Shown: positions 17,098 through 27,600, counted from the first letter of the stretch. The stretch: DNA of 41,067 nt from Maricaulis sp. (GCF_030149235.1 NZ_JASBRW010000036.1:1-41067); one strand, 5' to 3'. Notes: generated by a model from the sequence alone, not told the origin. Made by a program: numbers and translations.

Positions 17098-18042
17098 TTA
17101 GCCGTTTGTGCCCGCCACTGCGCCATAAACGACACGGTCATGCCCGGCCAGATCCCGTTTCACGCCGACATCGTCCAAACCCGCCTGTTCGAAGAGGGCC
17201 GTCACATCGGCGCCCTGGTCAAAGCCGATCTCCACCGCCACCAGTCCACAAGGCCGGACCACCCGGACCGCGTCGATCAAGAGGCTGCGGTAATCGCGCA
17301 AACCATCCTCACCGCCATCGAGCGCCTGGCGGGGCTCGAAGCGGCGCACTTCCGGCTCCAGACCGCGCCAGACATCGGTGCGGATATAGGGCGGGTTGGA
17401 GACCAGGATGTCGACGCTGTTTGCGGCCAGCGAAGCGCCCCAGCTGCCCTCGACAAAGCGGGCCCGGTCATCAAGCCCGCAGCGCCGAGCATTCTGCCGG
17501 GCGATCTCGAGCGCGGCCGGGCTGAGATCAACGCCAATCCCGGACCAGTCGCTCCGCTCGCTGAGCAAGGACAACAGTATCGCCCCCGAACCCGTGCCGA
17601 GATCGACCAGATCGGCCACCCCGGGCGCACACTTTTCCAACACCAACTCCACCAGAGTCTCGGTGTCGGCCCGCGGGGTCAGCACATCTTCGGTGACGAG
17701 GAGATCCAGCGTCCAGAAGGGCTGGCTGCCCAGTATTTGCGACACGGGGCGGCGTTCAAGACGCTGCCAGGCCAGGTCGGCAAGCCCGCTCATCTGCTGC
17801 CAGGAAAACAGCGCCGGATCGGCGACGGCATCAGCATAGCTGGACGGAGCCAGCACATGCGCCAGCAGAAAGCGCGCATCGCTCTCCGCCTCACCAATCC
17901 CTGCCACGCTCAGTCGCTGGATCAGATCCGCACGGATCTGCGGCAGGGACAGGGAGGCCCAGGCATCCCGTAAGGGCTTGGACGCACTGGCCTCAAACAC
18001 CGTGCGGGCATCACTGACCATTTTGTCGAACGGGTCGGACAT
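17098..18042 (-). CDS. prmC: PrmC, release-factor glutamine methyltransferase
   Basis: A 314-residue protein. A helical N-terminal domain recognises the release factor. It is followed by a class I methyltransferase domain with VDLGTGSGAI (SAM site) and the active-site SNPPYI motif that holds the target glutamine. PrmC methylates the Gln of the GGQ motif in RF1/RF2. It directly follows prfA, its substrate's gene, with a 32-base gap, a classic pairing. The N-terminus carries about 30 residues before the usual start of homology, and a second in-frame ATG (codon 8) is available; no clear ribosome site favours either. The usual IPRPETE stretch reads TPRADTE. Confidence 0.94.
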   Translation of the reverse strand: MSDPFDKMVSDARTVFEASASKPLRDAWASLSLPQIRADLIQRLSVAGIGEAESDARFLLAHVLAPSSYADAVADPALFSWQQMSGLADLAWQRLERRPVSQILGSQPFWTLDLLVTEDVLTPRADTETLVELVLEKCAPGVADLVDLGTGSGAILLSLLSERSDWSGIGVDLSPAALEIARQNARRCGLDDRARFVEGSWGASLAANSVDILVSNPPYIRTDVWRGLEPEVRRFEPRQALDGGEDGLRDYRSLLIDAVRVVRPCGLVAVEIGFDQGADVTALFEQAGLDDVGVKRDLAGHDRVVYGAVAGTNG

Positions 18043-18074
18043 GGGGGCGGTATAGCGGAGCCGAGCGCCGCGCC

Positions 18075-19145
18075 CTAGCCCTCTTCCAGCGCCGCCAGGC
18101 GGGAGGCCTGGTCCTCGGCGATCAGGGCCTGGACCACCTCGTCGAGCTCGTCACCGGCAACGATGGCTTCCAGCTTGTAGAGGGTCAGATTGATGCGGTG
18201 ATCGGAGACCCGGCCCTGGGGATAGTTATAGGTGCGGATACGCTCGGAACGGTCACCGGACCCGATCTGGCCCTTGCGTTCCGCTGCACGTTCAGCCGCC
18301 GCCGCTTCACGCTTCATGTCATAGAGCTTGGCGGCCAGCAATTCCTGCGCCTTGGCGCGGTTCTGGTGCTGGGACTTCTCAGCGCAGACGACCATGATCC
18401 CGGTCGGGATATGGGTCATGCGCACAGCCGATTCGGTCTTGTTGACGTGCTGGCCACCAGCGCCGGAGGCGCGCATCGTGTCGACGCGGACATCAGACAT
18501 GTCCAGCCCGGCCTCGATCGCATCGGGCTTGGGCATGATGGCGACGGTGGCAGCGGAGGTATGGATGCGCCCCTGGCTTTCCGTCGCCGGAACGCGCTGC
18601 ACCCGATGCACGCCACTTTCAAACTTCATGCGCCCGAACACGCCATTACCGGAGACCGAGGCGATGACTTCCTTATAGCCGCCATGCTCGCCTTCAGAGG
18701 CGCTGTCGAGCTCCCAGCTCCAGCCCTGCAGCTGGGCGTAGCGCTGGTACATCCGGTAGAGATCGCCCGCAAACAGGGCCGCCTCGTCGCCGCCCGTGCC
18801 GGCGCGGATCTCGATCAGGGCGTCAGCGCTGTCATCCTTGTCCTTGGGCAGGAGGAGGAGCGACATCTCGTGCTCAAGCTCGGGCAGACGCTCCTTGAGG
18901 GCGTAGAATTCGTCCTTGGCCATCTCGGCCATTTCCGCGTCATCGGAATTCATCATCTCCTCAAGGTCGAGGAGTTCCTGGCGCGCCGCCTTGAGCTCGG
19001 ACGCCTTGTCGGCGACCGGCTTGAGCTCGGCGTGCTCCTTGGAGAGTTTGACAATCTCGTCCGCCTCGGCGGCAGCGCCGAGACGGGCTTCGACCTGGTC
19101 GAAACGGTCGATGACTTGTTCGAGGCGGGCTTCAGGTGCGTGCAT
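18075..19145 (-). CDS. prfA: Peptide chain release factor 1 (RF1)
   Basis: A 356-residue protein of standard RF1 length. It has the PAT tripeptide in [14 protein letters not shown] that reads UAG/UAA stop codons (RF2 would have SPF), and the GGQ loop in [15 protein letters not shown] that triggers peptide release. The N-terminal coiled-coil and the [14 protein letters not shown] segment are also typical. It is the first gene of a prfA-prmC unit. No frameshift or other anomaly. Confidence 0.98.
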   Translation of the reverse strand: MHAPEARLEQVIDRFDQVEARLGAAAEADEIVKLSKEHAELKPVADKASELKAARQELLDLEEMMNSDDAEMAEMAKDEFYALKERLPELEHEMSLLLLPKDKDDSADALIEIRAGTGGDEAALFAGDLYRMYQRYAQLQGWSWELDSASEGEHGGYKEVIASVSGNGVFGRMKFESGVHRVQRVPATESQGRIHTSAATVAIMPKPDAIEAGLDMSDVRVDTMRASGAGGQHVNKTESAVRMTHIPTGIMVVCAEKSQHQNRAKAQELLAAKLYDMKREAAAAERAAERKGQIGSGDRSERIRTYNYPQGRVSDHRINLTLYKLEAIVAGDELDEVVQALIAEDQASRLAALEEG

Positions 19146-19193
19146 ATGCCTGACCTATCACCCGCCGCGAACCTTGAAAACGTCTGAGCGCTG

Positions 19194-19607
19194 CTAGCCC
19201 AGCGCCAGCGCCGATTTCACCGCCAGCGCGATCAATACGATCGAGGACAGGGCGAAAACGCCGAAGCGGGCCGGGATGAAGTTCCACAGGGCCTGGATCA
19301 GGCTGTGGATGATGCGCAGGGCGACATAACCCCAGGCCAGCTGGATGGCGAGACCATCGGCCTGACCGGCGAGGTGAATATAGAAGACCAGGGCGTAGAA
19401 GATCACCGGCTGTTCGTGCAGGTGATTGTAATTGTCGGCGATGCGCGTGACCTCGCGCGGCAGCACATCCATTTCCGACTTGGACTTCATCTTGGCGGCA
19501 TTGATGCCCGCCTTCTGCATTGCCGGAATACGCGTCGCGTACATCCAAACATACATGATCATGGTCCAGATGATCAGCGCCAGAACCGGCGTCAAAATCG
19601 ACGACAT
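19194..19607 (-). CDS. MAPEG-family membrane protein
   Basis: A 137-residue integral membrane protein with about four hydrophobic segments (residues 5-25, 65-82, 85-105, 113-135). The loop after TM1 contains EVTRIADNYNHLHEQPVIFYALV, the MAPEG signature with Arg, Asn and Glu-Gln-Pro. MAPEG proteins include glutathione-dependent transferases and peroxidases of lipid or xenobiotic substrates. Bacterial members like this one have no assigned substrate, and I give none. It lies between prfA and the LOG operon with gaps on both sides, so it may have its own promoter. Confidence 0.85.
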   Translation of the reverse strand: MSSILTPVLALIIWTMIMYVWMYATRIPAMQKAGINAAKMKSKSEMDVLPREVTRIADNYNHLHEQPVIFYALVFYIHLAGQADGLAIQLAWGYVALRIIHSLIQALWNFIPARFGVFALSSIVLIALAVKSALALG

Positions 19608-19701
19608 AGCGTCCTCCCCTTCTAATCGGCAGGAAAGCTAGGATGTTTCGGGGAGTTATGGCGAGGCTTTTCTATCCGCCCCGCCCGGTCGGCCAGGCCG
19701 A

Positions 19702-20283
19702 TCAGGTCTGCTGGGTCTTGAGACGGACATCGGCCTCCGGCGCCTCATAGCGCTCGAATGCGCTCAGCAAGCCTTCCGCGGTGTCGGCAACCTGCAGCGC
19801 ATTGTGATGGGAGCGTTGCAGGAAACCCTGCTCGGTCATTTCCTTGAGGAAGGCGACGAGGTGGGCGTAATAGCCGTCGACATCGAGCAGGCCGACCGGC
19901 TTTTCGTGCTGGCCGAGCTGGGCCCAGGTCCAGATCTCGAACAATTCCTCCATCGTGCCGATACCGCCCGGCAGGGCGATAAAGGCGTCGGAGAGCTTTT
20001 CCATCATGGCCTTGCGGGCGTGCATGGACTGGACAACGTGCAGATCGCTGAGCCCCATATGGGCAACTTCTTTGACGGCCATGAATTGCGGGATGACACC
20101 GATCACCTTGCCGCCGGCCGCGAGCGCCGCGTCGGCGACCTCACCCATCAGGCCGACCCGGCCGCCGCCATAGACCAGCGTCATGTCGCGCTCGGCCAGG
20201 AGCCGGCCGACATGGCGTGCCGCGTCAACAAAAGCCGGATTCTGGCCCGGATTGGATCCACAATAAACGCAGACAGATTTCAC
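19702..20283 (-). CDS. LOG-family nucleoside 5'-monophosphate phosphoribohydrolase
   Basis: A 193-residue Rossmann-like protein with the family signature PGGIGTMEELFE, which holds the catalytic Glu, an upstream GGGRVGLMG nucleotide-binding loop and HARKAMM. LOG enzymes release the base from cytokinin or other nucleoside monophosphates. Most bacterial members probably act on AMP-like compounds, not necessarily on cytokinins. The GTG at 20283 is chosen because AAGGAG lies six bases upstream; an in-frame TTG at 20298 would place that ribosome site inside the gene. It starts 11 bases after the threonine aldolase stop and is the last gene of a three-gene operon. Confidence 0.9.
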   Translation of the reverse strand: MKSVCVYCGSNPGQNPAFVDAARHVGRLLAERDMTLVYGGGRVGLMGEVADAALAAGGKVIGVIPQFMAVKEVAHMGLSDLHVVQSMHARKAMMEKLSDAFIALPGGIGTMEELFEIWTWAQLGQHEKPVGLLDVDGYYAHLVAFLKEMTEQGFLQRSHHNALQVADTAEGLLSAFERYEAPEADVRLKTQQT

Positions 20284-20294
20284 GTCGCTCTCCT

Positions 20295-21398
20295 TCAATC
20301 AGCCGGTTGGGAGTTAGCCCGGGCAATCGCATCCGCCAGGCTGCGGACTGCCGCAACAATCCTGTCCAGTTCCGCCGAGGCCACACGTTCCCCCACCGTA
20401 ATCTCGAGCACGACCGGCCGCCCGCCCTCAAGGTCCCAGACGTTGTTGGCGAGCCAGACACCGTGCTCGCGTGCGACCGTATCGCGCGCGGCCATCGCCA
20501 CCTTGTGTGTGCAGTCGAGACGCAGGTTGAGCAAATTGGTATGGGCCGGGCTGGGCTCGACGCTCAGGCCCTCAATCCCGGACAAGGCCTCGGCCAGCTC
20601 ACTGGCCCGGGCAACAAAGCCGGGCATTTGCTCCAGGCGCTTGTCGATCAGGCGCAGAGCGTCCGGCAGTGCCGGCCAGGGTGCGACCAGCGCCCCGCCC
20701 ATGCGCACACGCCAGATCCGGGCCTGGCGGATGAAGTCTTCCGACCCGGCTAGGACCGCTCCGATCGGGGCGCCGATATCCTTGTAGAGCGAGACATAAA
20801 CCGAGGCGAAACCGCTGACGATCTCGGCATAGGACCGGTCTTCATAGAAGGGCCGGCAGGACCAGAGCCGCGCGCCATCCATATGCAGGGTCAGATCGAG
20901 CTCTGCAGCGCGATCCTTGAGCGCCTGCAGTGTCGCCCAATCCGGCAAGGCGCCGCCATCATGGCGCTGCGGCAGCTCGACAAACGCACACGCCGCGCCC
21001 GGCACAAGATCTTCGGCCCTAACCGGCTCGCCCCAGCGGCCGATGATTTCCGGATCGAGGGCATGCAAATGCTGGTGGGCGTTTTCCTCGTGCAATTCCA
21101 GGTGCGAGCTGGGGTGCAGCAGCACCCGGCGCGACCCCGATTTCTCGGCATGGATCCGGGCCGCTGCGCATTGCGCCATCACCCCGGTGGGAAACCAGGC
21201 CGCAGCCGGCATGCCGGTCAGTGCGGCGATCTTGCCCTCAAGACGCAGCGCCGCGGGGCCGTTGAGCGAGGGGTCCGCATCCAGCCCTTCCGCCTCCATA
21301 TAATCGGCAACGGCCCGCAGGCGCTGCGACGGCGTATCAGGCTGATGATAGGGATAAGCCAGGTCGATCGTGCAGCTGCGGCGCAGGTCTGAACTCAT
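20295..21398 (-). CDS. Threonine aldolase / beta-eliminating lyase family PLP enzyme
   Basis: A 367-residue fold-type I PLP enzyme. Asp174 in HMDGARLW contacts the pyridine nitrogen and Lys206 in SLYKDIGAPIG forms the Schiff base; both match low-specificity L-threonine aldolases, which cleave threonine to glycine and acetaldehyde. The N-terminus is diverged from the usual sequence (the typical SDT motif is not obvious), so another beta-hydroxy-amino-acid aldolase activity is possible. The ATG overlaps the stop of the Spx-like gene (ATGA), giving translational coupling. Confidence 0.85.
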   Translation of the reverse strand: MSSDLRRSCTIDLAYPYHQPDTPSQRLRAVADYMEAEGLDADPSLNGPAALRLEGKIAALTGMPAAAWFPTGVMAQCAAARIHAEKSGSRRVLLHPSSHLELHEENAHQHLHALDPEIIGRWGEPVRAEDLVPGAACAFVELPQRHDGGALPDWATLQALKDRAAELDLTLHMDGARLWSCRPFYEDRSYAEIVSGFASVYVSLYKDIGAPIGAVLAGSEDFIRQARIWRVRMGGALVAPWPALPDALRLIDKRLEQMPGFVARASELAEALSGIEGLSVEPSPAHTNLLNLRLDCTHKVAMAARDTVAREHGVWLANNVWDLEGGRPVVLEITVGERVASAELDRIVAAVRSLADAIARANSQPAD

Positions 21399-21733
21399 GC
21401 GCTGACGGCCTCTAGCACCTTGTCCGACCAGCCGACATGGACCTCGCCTCCGGTGTCGATCACCGGACGTTTCACCAGGGTCGGGTTCTCCGCCAGCAGG
21501 CCGGCCGGATCGGTTTCAGCCCGCCCGCGCTGCGCGTCATCCAGAGAGCGCCAGGTCGTCGACCGGGTATTGATGAGCGCCTTGGAACCGGTCTTGTCGA
21601 GCCAGACCGGCACCACGCTAGCGAGATCGGCCTCGGCGCGGATATCGACGAAATCAAACGCCACCCCGGCGGCGTCGAGCGCCTTCATCGCCTTCTTGCA
21701 GCTATCGCAGTTTTTCAGCCCGAAGAGTTTCAT
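21395..21733 (-). CDS. Spx/ArsC-family thioredoxin-fold protein
   Basis: A 112-residue small protein with a CxxC pair (Cys9, Cys12 in GLKNCDSCKKAMKAL) and the ArsC-family pattern near the end (NPTLVKRPVID). It belongs to the YffB/Spx branch of the arsenate reductase superfamily. Arsenate reduction should not be assumed, since no arsenic genes are nearby and these proteins usually have a glutathione-linked or unknown role. The ATG at 21733 is chosen by family alignment; upstream codons are open but do not look coding. It is the first gene of the Spx-like - aldolase - LOG operon and diverges from the SGNH gene. Confidence 0.87.
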   Translation of the reverse strand: MKLFGLKNCDSCKKAMKALDAAGVAFDFVDIRAEADLASVVPVWLDKTGSKALINTRSTTWRSLDDAQRGRAETDPAGLLAENPTLVKRPVIDTGGEVHVGWSDKVLEAVSA

Positions 21734-21954
21734 CGCCCCTGCCCGTTTTTCCTGTGTCAGTTGGCTTGCAGAGATAGCGGGACTGGCCCGGTCGATGCAA
21801 GCGTGAGGCGCGTCAAAGAAGACACACGGCCAGCCTGGCAGAACCCTTGCCAAGCCAGCCGTATTGCAGGGCTGTTGATGATCGCTTTTACTCATCGGGT
21901 CTGGCAGACGCAGAAGACTGCGAGGTCTGGGGATTGAGGCTGGGGGAAGCCGAT

Positions 21955-22869
21955 ATGTGGGGTAGTGCGCACCGTTTAGCCGGCCTGGTGCCGGCGATCG
22001 CCGCCTGTGTGGCCGCAATGCTTCTGGGCAGTGCCGCATTGGCACAGGAAACGCCTTCAGAGCCGCGCCGGATCGGCGTATTTGGCGATTCTCTGGCCGA
22101 CGGGCTCTGGATCGGGCTGCAACGCGGCTTGCGCCGGGATGCCCGCGCCGGCGAGATCGAACAGCTCAGCGAGGTCGCCACCGGGCTCGCCAATTACGTT
22201 TATCGCGACATTTCCGAAAAGACTCGCAGACAGCTGCAGCAAGGTCGCTATGACGTCGCCGTGGTGATGTTCGGATCGAATGATATCCAGGGCATTCGCA
22301 CCGACCGCGGCGTTTTTCGCTTCCGCTCGGCGGGCTGGGAAGAGGTTTATCGCGAACGTGTCCGCGACGTGATCACCCAGCTGCAGGCGCATGGAGCCGA
22401 GGTCTACTGGACCGGGCTGCCGGTCATGCGTTCGACCGGCTATGACGCCAATACCGTCTATCTAAACGCCATTTTCCGCGAGGAAGCCGAGGCGCTGGGT
22501 GCGATCTTCGTCTCGACCCGGGAAGCCTCCTCGGACGAAAACGGCGAATATGCCGCCTACCTGCCCAACTCCCGCGGCGCCCCGCGCCTGATGCGCGATG
22601 ATGACGGCATCCATTTCACCATGAATGGCTATGCCCGCATCGCAGCTCCGGTGGTCGAGGCGATCCAAGCCGGTTGGGATAATCCGCGCCCGCGGCCTGC
22701 ACCGGTCATGGCCGAAGCCGTCATCGAGGCCGCCGAACCGGAACCGCAAGGCCTGCCGGCTGGCTGGCTCGACCTCTCGATCAATGGCCAGGCTTATGTC
22801 TGCCAGCCCGTGGGCCTCGACGGCCAGCCGCTTGGCGCGTCAGCGGCCTCCGGCGCGGCGGGGAATTGA
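21955..22869 (+). CDS. Secreted SGNH hydrolase (DUF459-like)
   Basis: A 304-residue protein with a signal peptide (hydrophobic stretch residues 8-32, likely cleavage after ALA before QETP). The SGNH blocks are GDSLADGL (nucleophile Ser), the Gly and Asn in FGSNDIQ, and DGIHFT with the Asp-His pair. It is probably a periplasmic carbohydrate O-acetyl-esterase or acetyltransferase. It is followed after 7 bases by an MBOAT gene, a pairing seen in polysaccharide O-acylation, where the membrane protein brings acyl groups across and the SGNH protein transfers or removes them. GGGGGAAG precedes the ATG. The C-terminal tail (residues 240-304) is Pro/Ala-rich. Confidence 0.88.
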   Translation: MWGSAHRLAGLVPAIAACVAAMLLGSAALAQETPSEPRRIGVFGDSLADGLWIGLQRGLRRDARAGEIEQLSEVATGLANYVYRDISEKTRRQLQQGRYDVAVVMFGSNDIQGIRTDRGVFRFRSAGWEEVYRERVRDVITQLQAHGAEVYWTGLPVMRSTGYDANTVYLNAIFREEAEALGAIFVSTREASSDENGEYAAYLPNSRGAPRLMRDDDGIHFTMNGYARIAAPVVEAIQAGWDNPRPRPAPVMAEAVIEAAEPEPQGLPAGWLDLSINGQAYVCQPVGLDGQPLGASAASGAAGN

Positions 22870-22876
22870 CCCGACC

Positions 22877-24271
22877 ATGCTTTTCCCGACGCTGACCTTC
22901 GGTATTTTCTTTGTTCTGGTGCTCAGCTTTGCCTGGGCGCTGGACCGGGAAAACGGTCAGCGCAAGCTCCTGCTTCTGGCGGCGAGCTATATCTTCTACG
23001 GCTGGTGGGACTGGCGCTTCTGCGCCCTGTTGGCTTTCAGCTCGATCGCCAACTGGGCCTTCGGGCGCATCATCGGCGCCATGCCGGCCAGTCCGCTGCG
23101 GGCGCTGGTCATCGTGTTGGCGATTGCCGTCAATCTCGGCATTCTAGGCTTCTTCAAATACTATGGCTTCTTCATCGAGAATGTAGGCGAAGCCCTGGCC
23201 ATGATCGGCTGGGAGCGCGACCTCTTCCTGATGCAGATCATCCTGCCCGTCGGAATCTCATTCTACACCTTCCAGGGCATCTCCTACATCATCGATATCA
23301 AGCGCGGCGAGGCCGACCATCGCGCCAGCCTGCTTGATGCCATGCTCTACATCTCCTTCTTCCCGCAACTGGTCGCCGGGCCGATCGTGCGGGCCAAGGA
23401 CTTCCTGCCCCAGCTGACCCGGGCGCCGACGATTTCCCGAGCCGCGGTGTCTCTGGGCGTCCTTCTGATCCTCTGGGGGCTGTTCAAGAAGAGTGTCATC
23501 GCCAGCGAGATTGCCACCGGCATTGTCGACCCGGTCTTCTTCGCGCCGGGAGAGTATGGCGGCATTGACCGGCTGTTCGCTGTCTACGGCTATGCGGTAC
23601 AGATCTACTGCGACTTCTCCGCTTATAGCGACATTGCCATCGGCTGTGCGGCGCTCCTGGGCTACCGCTTCAATCGCAATTTCGACCAGCCCTACCGAGC
23701 CCGATCCTTCCAGGATTTCTGGCGCCGCTGGCATATCTCGCTGTCGACCTGGCTGCGCGATTATCTCTACAAGCCGCTTGGCGGCAGCCGCGGCGGCGCT
23801 TTGGCGACCAACCGCAATCTGATGATCACCATGCTGCTCGGCGGGCTATGGCATGGGGCGGCCTGGACTTTCCTTGTCTGGGGTCTGATCCATGGCCTTG
23901 CCCTCGCCACTGAGCGCGCCCTCGGGCTGGCCAGGTCCGGACGCAGCGTGATCAGCCTGGTCATCACCTTCCATGTGGTTTGCCTGGCCTGGATCCTGTT
24001 CCGCTCGCCCGATTTCGCTACGGCCTGGACCTATCTCACAGCGACGGACACGCTGGGCGATCCGGTTCAGGTACTGACGCCCTTCCTCGCCGGGATGATC
24101 GTCCTCGGCCTGGGCTTGCACGCCTTGCCGCCGCGCGGGATTGAAAGCCTGGCCGGCGCGATGAGCCGGTTACGCTCGCCCGCGATCGCAGGCATGGGCG
24201 TGTTCGCCTTTATCCTGATCGATGCGCTGCGCCCGGCCGGCGTCGCGCCCTTTATCTATTTCCAATTTTAG
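22877..24271 (+). CDS. MBOAT-family membrane O-acyltransferase (AlgI-like)
   Basis: A 464-residue protein with about 11 hydrophobic segments. The MBOAT core is clear: QDFWRRWHISLSTWLRDYLY and the catalytic-histidine region LLGGLWHGAAWTFLVWGLIHG. AlgI-type proteins move acetyl groups from a cytoplasmic donor to the periplasm for modification of an exopolysaccharide or another surface polymer. The start at 22877 begins directly with a TM segment and lies 7 bases after the SGNH stop; the frame is open further upstream inside the SGNH gene, but that part is a shadow. No polymer synthesis genes are adjacent, so the substrate is unknown. Confidence 0.93.
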   Translation: MLFPTLTFGIFFVLVLSFAWALDRENGQRKLLLLAASYIFYGWWDWRFCALLAFSSIANWAFGRIIGAMPASPLRALVIVLAIAVNLGILGFFKYYGFFIENVGEALAMIGWERDLFLMQIILPVGISFYTFQGISYIIDIKRGEADHRASLLDAMLYISFFPQLVAGPIVRAKDFLPQLTRAPTISRAAVSLGVLLILWGLFKKSVIASEIATGIVDPVFFAPGEYGGIDRLFAVYGYAVQIYCDFSAYSDIAIGCAALLGYRFNRNFDQPYRARSFQDFWRRWHISLSTWLRDYLYKPLGGSRGGALATNRNLMITMLLGGLWHGAAWTFLVWGLIHGLALATERALGLARSGRSVISLVITFHVVCLAWILFRSPDFATAWTYLTATDTLGDPVQVLTPFLAGMIVLGLGLHALPPRGIESLAGAMSRLRSPAIAGMGVFAFILIDALRPAGVAPFIYFQF

Positions 24272-24281
24272 GAGGCCGGTT

Positions 24282-24623
24282 ATGCAGGACGATCCCCATC
24301 GCGACCGCCTCTATGAGGCCCCGGATGATGCCCGCGAACACCAGCGTAGCCGGCTCTGGCTGTCCAATGGCGTGGCGCTGTCGCTCTTGTTGGTGGCCGT
24401 GTTCAATCCGGTCTCGCTGGAGCGCTGGGCCGCCGCCAACCCGCCCAACTGGGCAGTGGAGACCGTACGCCTGACCGTCGGCGTGTGGAGCGAGCGCATG
24501 GGCCTCGCGAGGCTGGATGAACCACGCCTGTGGCTGGAGCAGCGGTGGAGTGACCTGAAGGCGCTGGACTGGGACGATGTCGAACCTGAGGAAGACGATC
24601 CACCCTCGACAGAGAGACAATAG
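24282..24623 (+). CDS. Small one-TM protein of the acyltransferase operon
   Basis: A 113-residue protein of unknown family. A charged N-terminus (residues 1-24) is followed by one hydrophobic segment (about 26-44), and then an amphipathic Trp-rich region ending in a strongly acidic tail (DDVEPEEDDPP). GGAGG lies six bases before the ATG, and the gene follows MBOAT by 10 bases, so it is certainly in the same operon. It may be an accessory subunit of the acylation system; this is inferred from position only. Confidence 0.75.
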   Translation: MQDDPHRDRLYEAPDDAREHQRSRLWLSNGVALSLLLVAVFNPVSLERWAAANPPNWAVETVRLTVGVWSERMGLARLDEPRLWLEQRWSDLKALDWDDVEPEEDDPPSTERQ

Positions 24624-24652
24624 AAAAAGGGAGCGGACCAAGGCCCGCTCCC
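24624..24652 (-). terminator. Intrinsic terminator between converging operons
   Basis: An 8-bp stem GGGAGCGG/CCGCTCCC with an 8-base loop. On the minus strand it is followed by TTTTT, fitting the end of the M1 peptidase gene. On the plus strand only a weak T-run follows, but it may also serve the acyltransferase operon. Confidence 0.82.
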
Positions 24653-24682
24653 GTCTTCGTTCAAGCCTTGCGAAGGGCGACC

Positions 24683-27600
24683 CTACTGGATCGTCACCCG
24701 CGAGAGATTGTCGTCGGAATTGCGGTCGACCAGCTTGTTATACGGGTCGATACCGACATATTCCGGCTCCTCGTCAACGGTGAACTCGAAACGCATCGTG
24801 GTCTCGTTAATCTGATGCTTGTCCATGTAGAGCACATGATCGGAGCCCTCGATCGCACCGTCCAGGTCGCGACTGAAGACGCCGATATCGATCAGATAGT
24901 CGATCTCTTCCTCGGTCTGCTGCCCCTCGCCATCGGCGGAGAACTTGCGCGCCTCGACATCGATCACGACATCCCAGCGACCGTCTTCGCGCTCGGACGC
25001 CGTGGCCTCGGTGACCTGCAGGTCAAACAGCACGATCCGCTCGAAGAAGTCGTGGATCATGGTTTCCCATTCCGGCCCTGCCTCCTCGCGCAACAGGCGC
25101 AGGAAGTCGAGCGTGGTGGCATAGGGCTCGGAGGAGAAGGCGCGCTCATCAATCAGGCGCCGCATGACGCGATTGACGGTCTCCTCGCCGAGATAGTCCT
25201 GCAACGCATACATGATCACCGAACCCTTGCGGTAGTGGATGTATTGCTGGTTTTCGACGCGATAAAGCGGCTGTTCCTCAATGGCTTCGGAACCGCGACC
25301 GCCGAGATAGCTGTCGAGTTCGTATTTGAGGAAGCGGCGCATGGCGTCCTCGCCATACTCCTCACGCATCACCATCAGGGCGGAGTATTGCGCGAAGGTC
25401 TCGATCAGCATGGTCGAGCCCTGCACATTGGCCCCCATCACCTGGTGCGCCCACCACTGGTGTGCGGCTTCGTGCGCGGTGACGTAATAGACATAATCGA
25501 TATCGTCCGGATCACGCAAATCCCCAATAAAACCGATGCCCTCGGAATACGGGATCGTATTCGGGAAGGCCTGGGCAAAGGTCTGGTAGGCCGGGAATTC
25601 GAGGATGCGGAACTGGCGGTACTGGTAGGGGCTCAGATTGTCCGAGAAATAGGCCAGCGAATCCGCCGAGGCCTCCAGCATGCGCTCCACATTCCAGTGA
25701 TGAGGCTCGTGATAGAAGACCTGGAGATTGACCCCGTCCACTTCACGTTCCGCCACGGTGTAGTCCGCCGACATCCACGAGTAGAAGTTCAGGATCGGGC
25801 GATCCATCACATACTCGAAATAGCGGCGGCCATCCTCTTCCCACTGGCGCTCGAGATAGCCCGGTGCAATCGCGATCTGATCGCTGCTGGTCGAGACGAT
25901 TGAGCGGAAGGTGACGTAGTCGGATTGCGTGATCGGATTTTCGTAATGCCGGTGTTCGTCTTCCAGCGGGAAGGCCCGATCAACCGGCTCTAGCCCTTCC
26001 TGGCGCCGCTGCGAACGGTCGGTCAGGCGCCGGTTGGTATCAATCCCCATAGACGGCATGGACTGGAAGTTGTTGAAGAAGGTGCCGTTGTAATTGACCG
26101 TCACCACATTGCCGGAATTGCGGAAACCCGGATTGGCATTCTCGACCGAGAAGGCGAAATCAAGGCTCTCGCCCGGCGCAAGCGGCTGATCGAGCTCGAA
26201 GCTGTAGAGCAGGAAGCGCTCGTCCTCGCTCGCCAGCGTCGCGCCGGTGAGGTCCTGGGACAGGACCGTCGTGCCCTGGCCATAGGAGATCCAGACCGTC
26301 TCGATGGCGACATCGGTCTTGTTCTGGACCGTATACCGGCCCGTAGCCGTATAGCGGCGCTCATCGGGATAGATGTCGACCTCATAGGCGGTATCGGTGA
26401 CGGTCGGCTGCGGCTCATCAACAAGATGCCAATAAGTCCGCTCATACTCCGCTGCGAGCGCACGCTGGTCGGGACCGGAGATATACTCGTTGCGGATATT
26501 GGTGTTGAGGAAGATCCAGCTTCCCGTCGCACCCGCACCGACCAGGGCCACGAGGGCCAGGCTGGCGGTTGCCGGGGTGAGGCCGACGAAGATACGGCGC
26601 AAACGCGACGTGATCGGTGTCAGCGCTCCGCGCGACCAGAGCTGATAGGCGAGGACCATCAGCAAGAGCGCCCAGAAAGACCAGTAGAGCGAGAACCAGA
26701 CCGAGATACCGAGGAAATGGCCATATCCGTTCATGTCGGAATAAGGCGCACCCGGCGAGGAGCCATAAAGGTAGAGATTATGGTCCAGTCCCATCTGGCC
26801 GGCGACGAGGGAGAAGACGAAGAAGACCAGCATGGCGGCAATACCGAGCCAGCGGTTATTCATCAACACCTGCAGGAAGATCGCCAGAGCCGCGACCAGG
26901 GTCGTCGGGATGACCAGCTCCATCATGCCGCGGATGAAATACTGGTCGAACTCGAACACCGTATACCCCATAGCCAGCTGCGACAGCACAGCCGAGACGA
27001 TAGCCACCAGGGACAGGGCGACGATGATCGCGATCATGGCGACGAATTTCGCCGTCACGAAGACCCAGCTCGGGGTCGGCGTGGCATCGGTGATCTCATG
27101 GAAGCCAAAGCGGCGCTCGCGCCAGATCAGCTCCGAGGCGTAGTAAATCACGATCACGATCGGGAAGATGGCATAGGCCCCGCCGATGATATTCATCATC
27201 ACCCGCGTCACCGGATAATTGTCCGTCCCGTAAATCCCGTTACCGAGGAAGAACCCCGGAACCGTGTTGAACAAGGCCAGGGCGAGGAGGATGAAGAAGG
27301 CCAGGTTGAGCACCACGCCCTTCACCTCGAACCCGACACGCGCGAGGAATTGCTGGCGCGAGGTCGCGCCGGAGAAGCTCGGCTGCATGCGCGGCAGAGC
27401 CAAATCGGAGATCGCGCTCTTCGGGCCGCTGACCGCGGCCTGGGCCTTCTTCTTGCTCTTGCCGGACGAGCCGGTACGGAAGCGGAAGGTCAGCAGGTTG
27501 AGCGCCAGCAAGGCGAGACCGATACCGATCCAGAGGAAGCGGTTGGCCATATACAGGCCTTCAAACGGAATGACCTGGCTATTGTATTCAAACGTCGTCC

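Noticed and set aside
21395-21733. Arsenate reductase / arsenic resistance
   Set aside because: The protein is in the Spx/YffB branch and there are no arsenic genes nearby, so an arsenic role is not supported.
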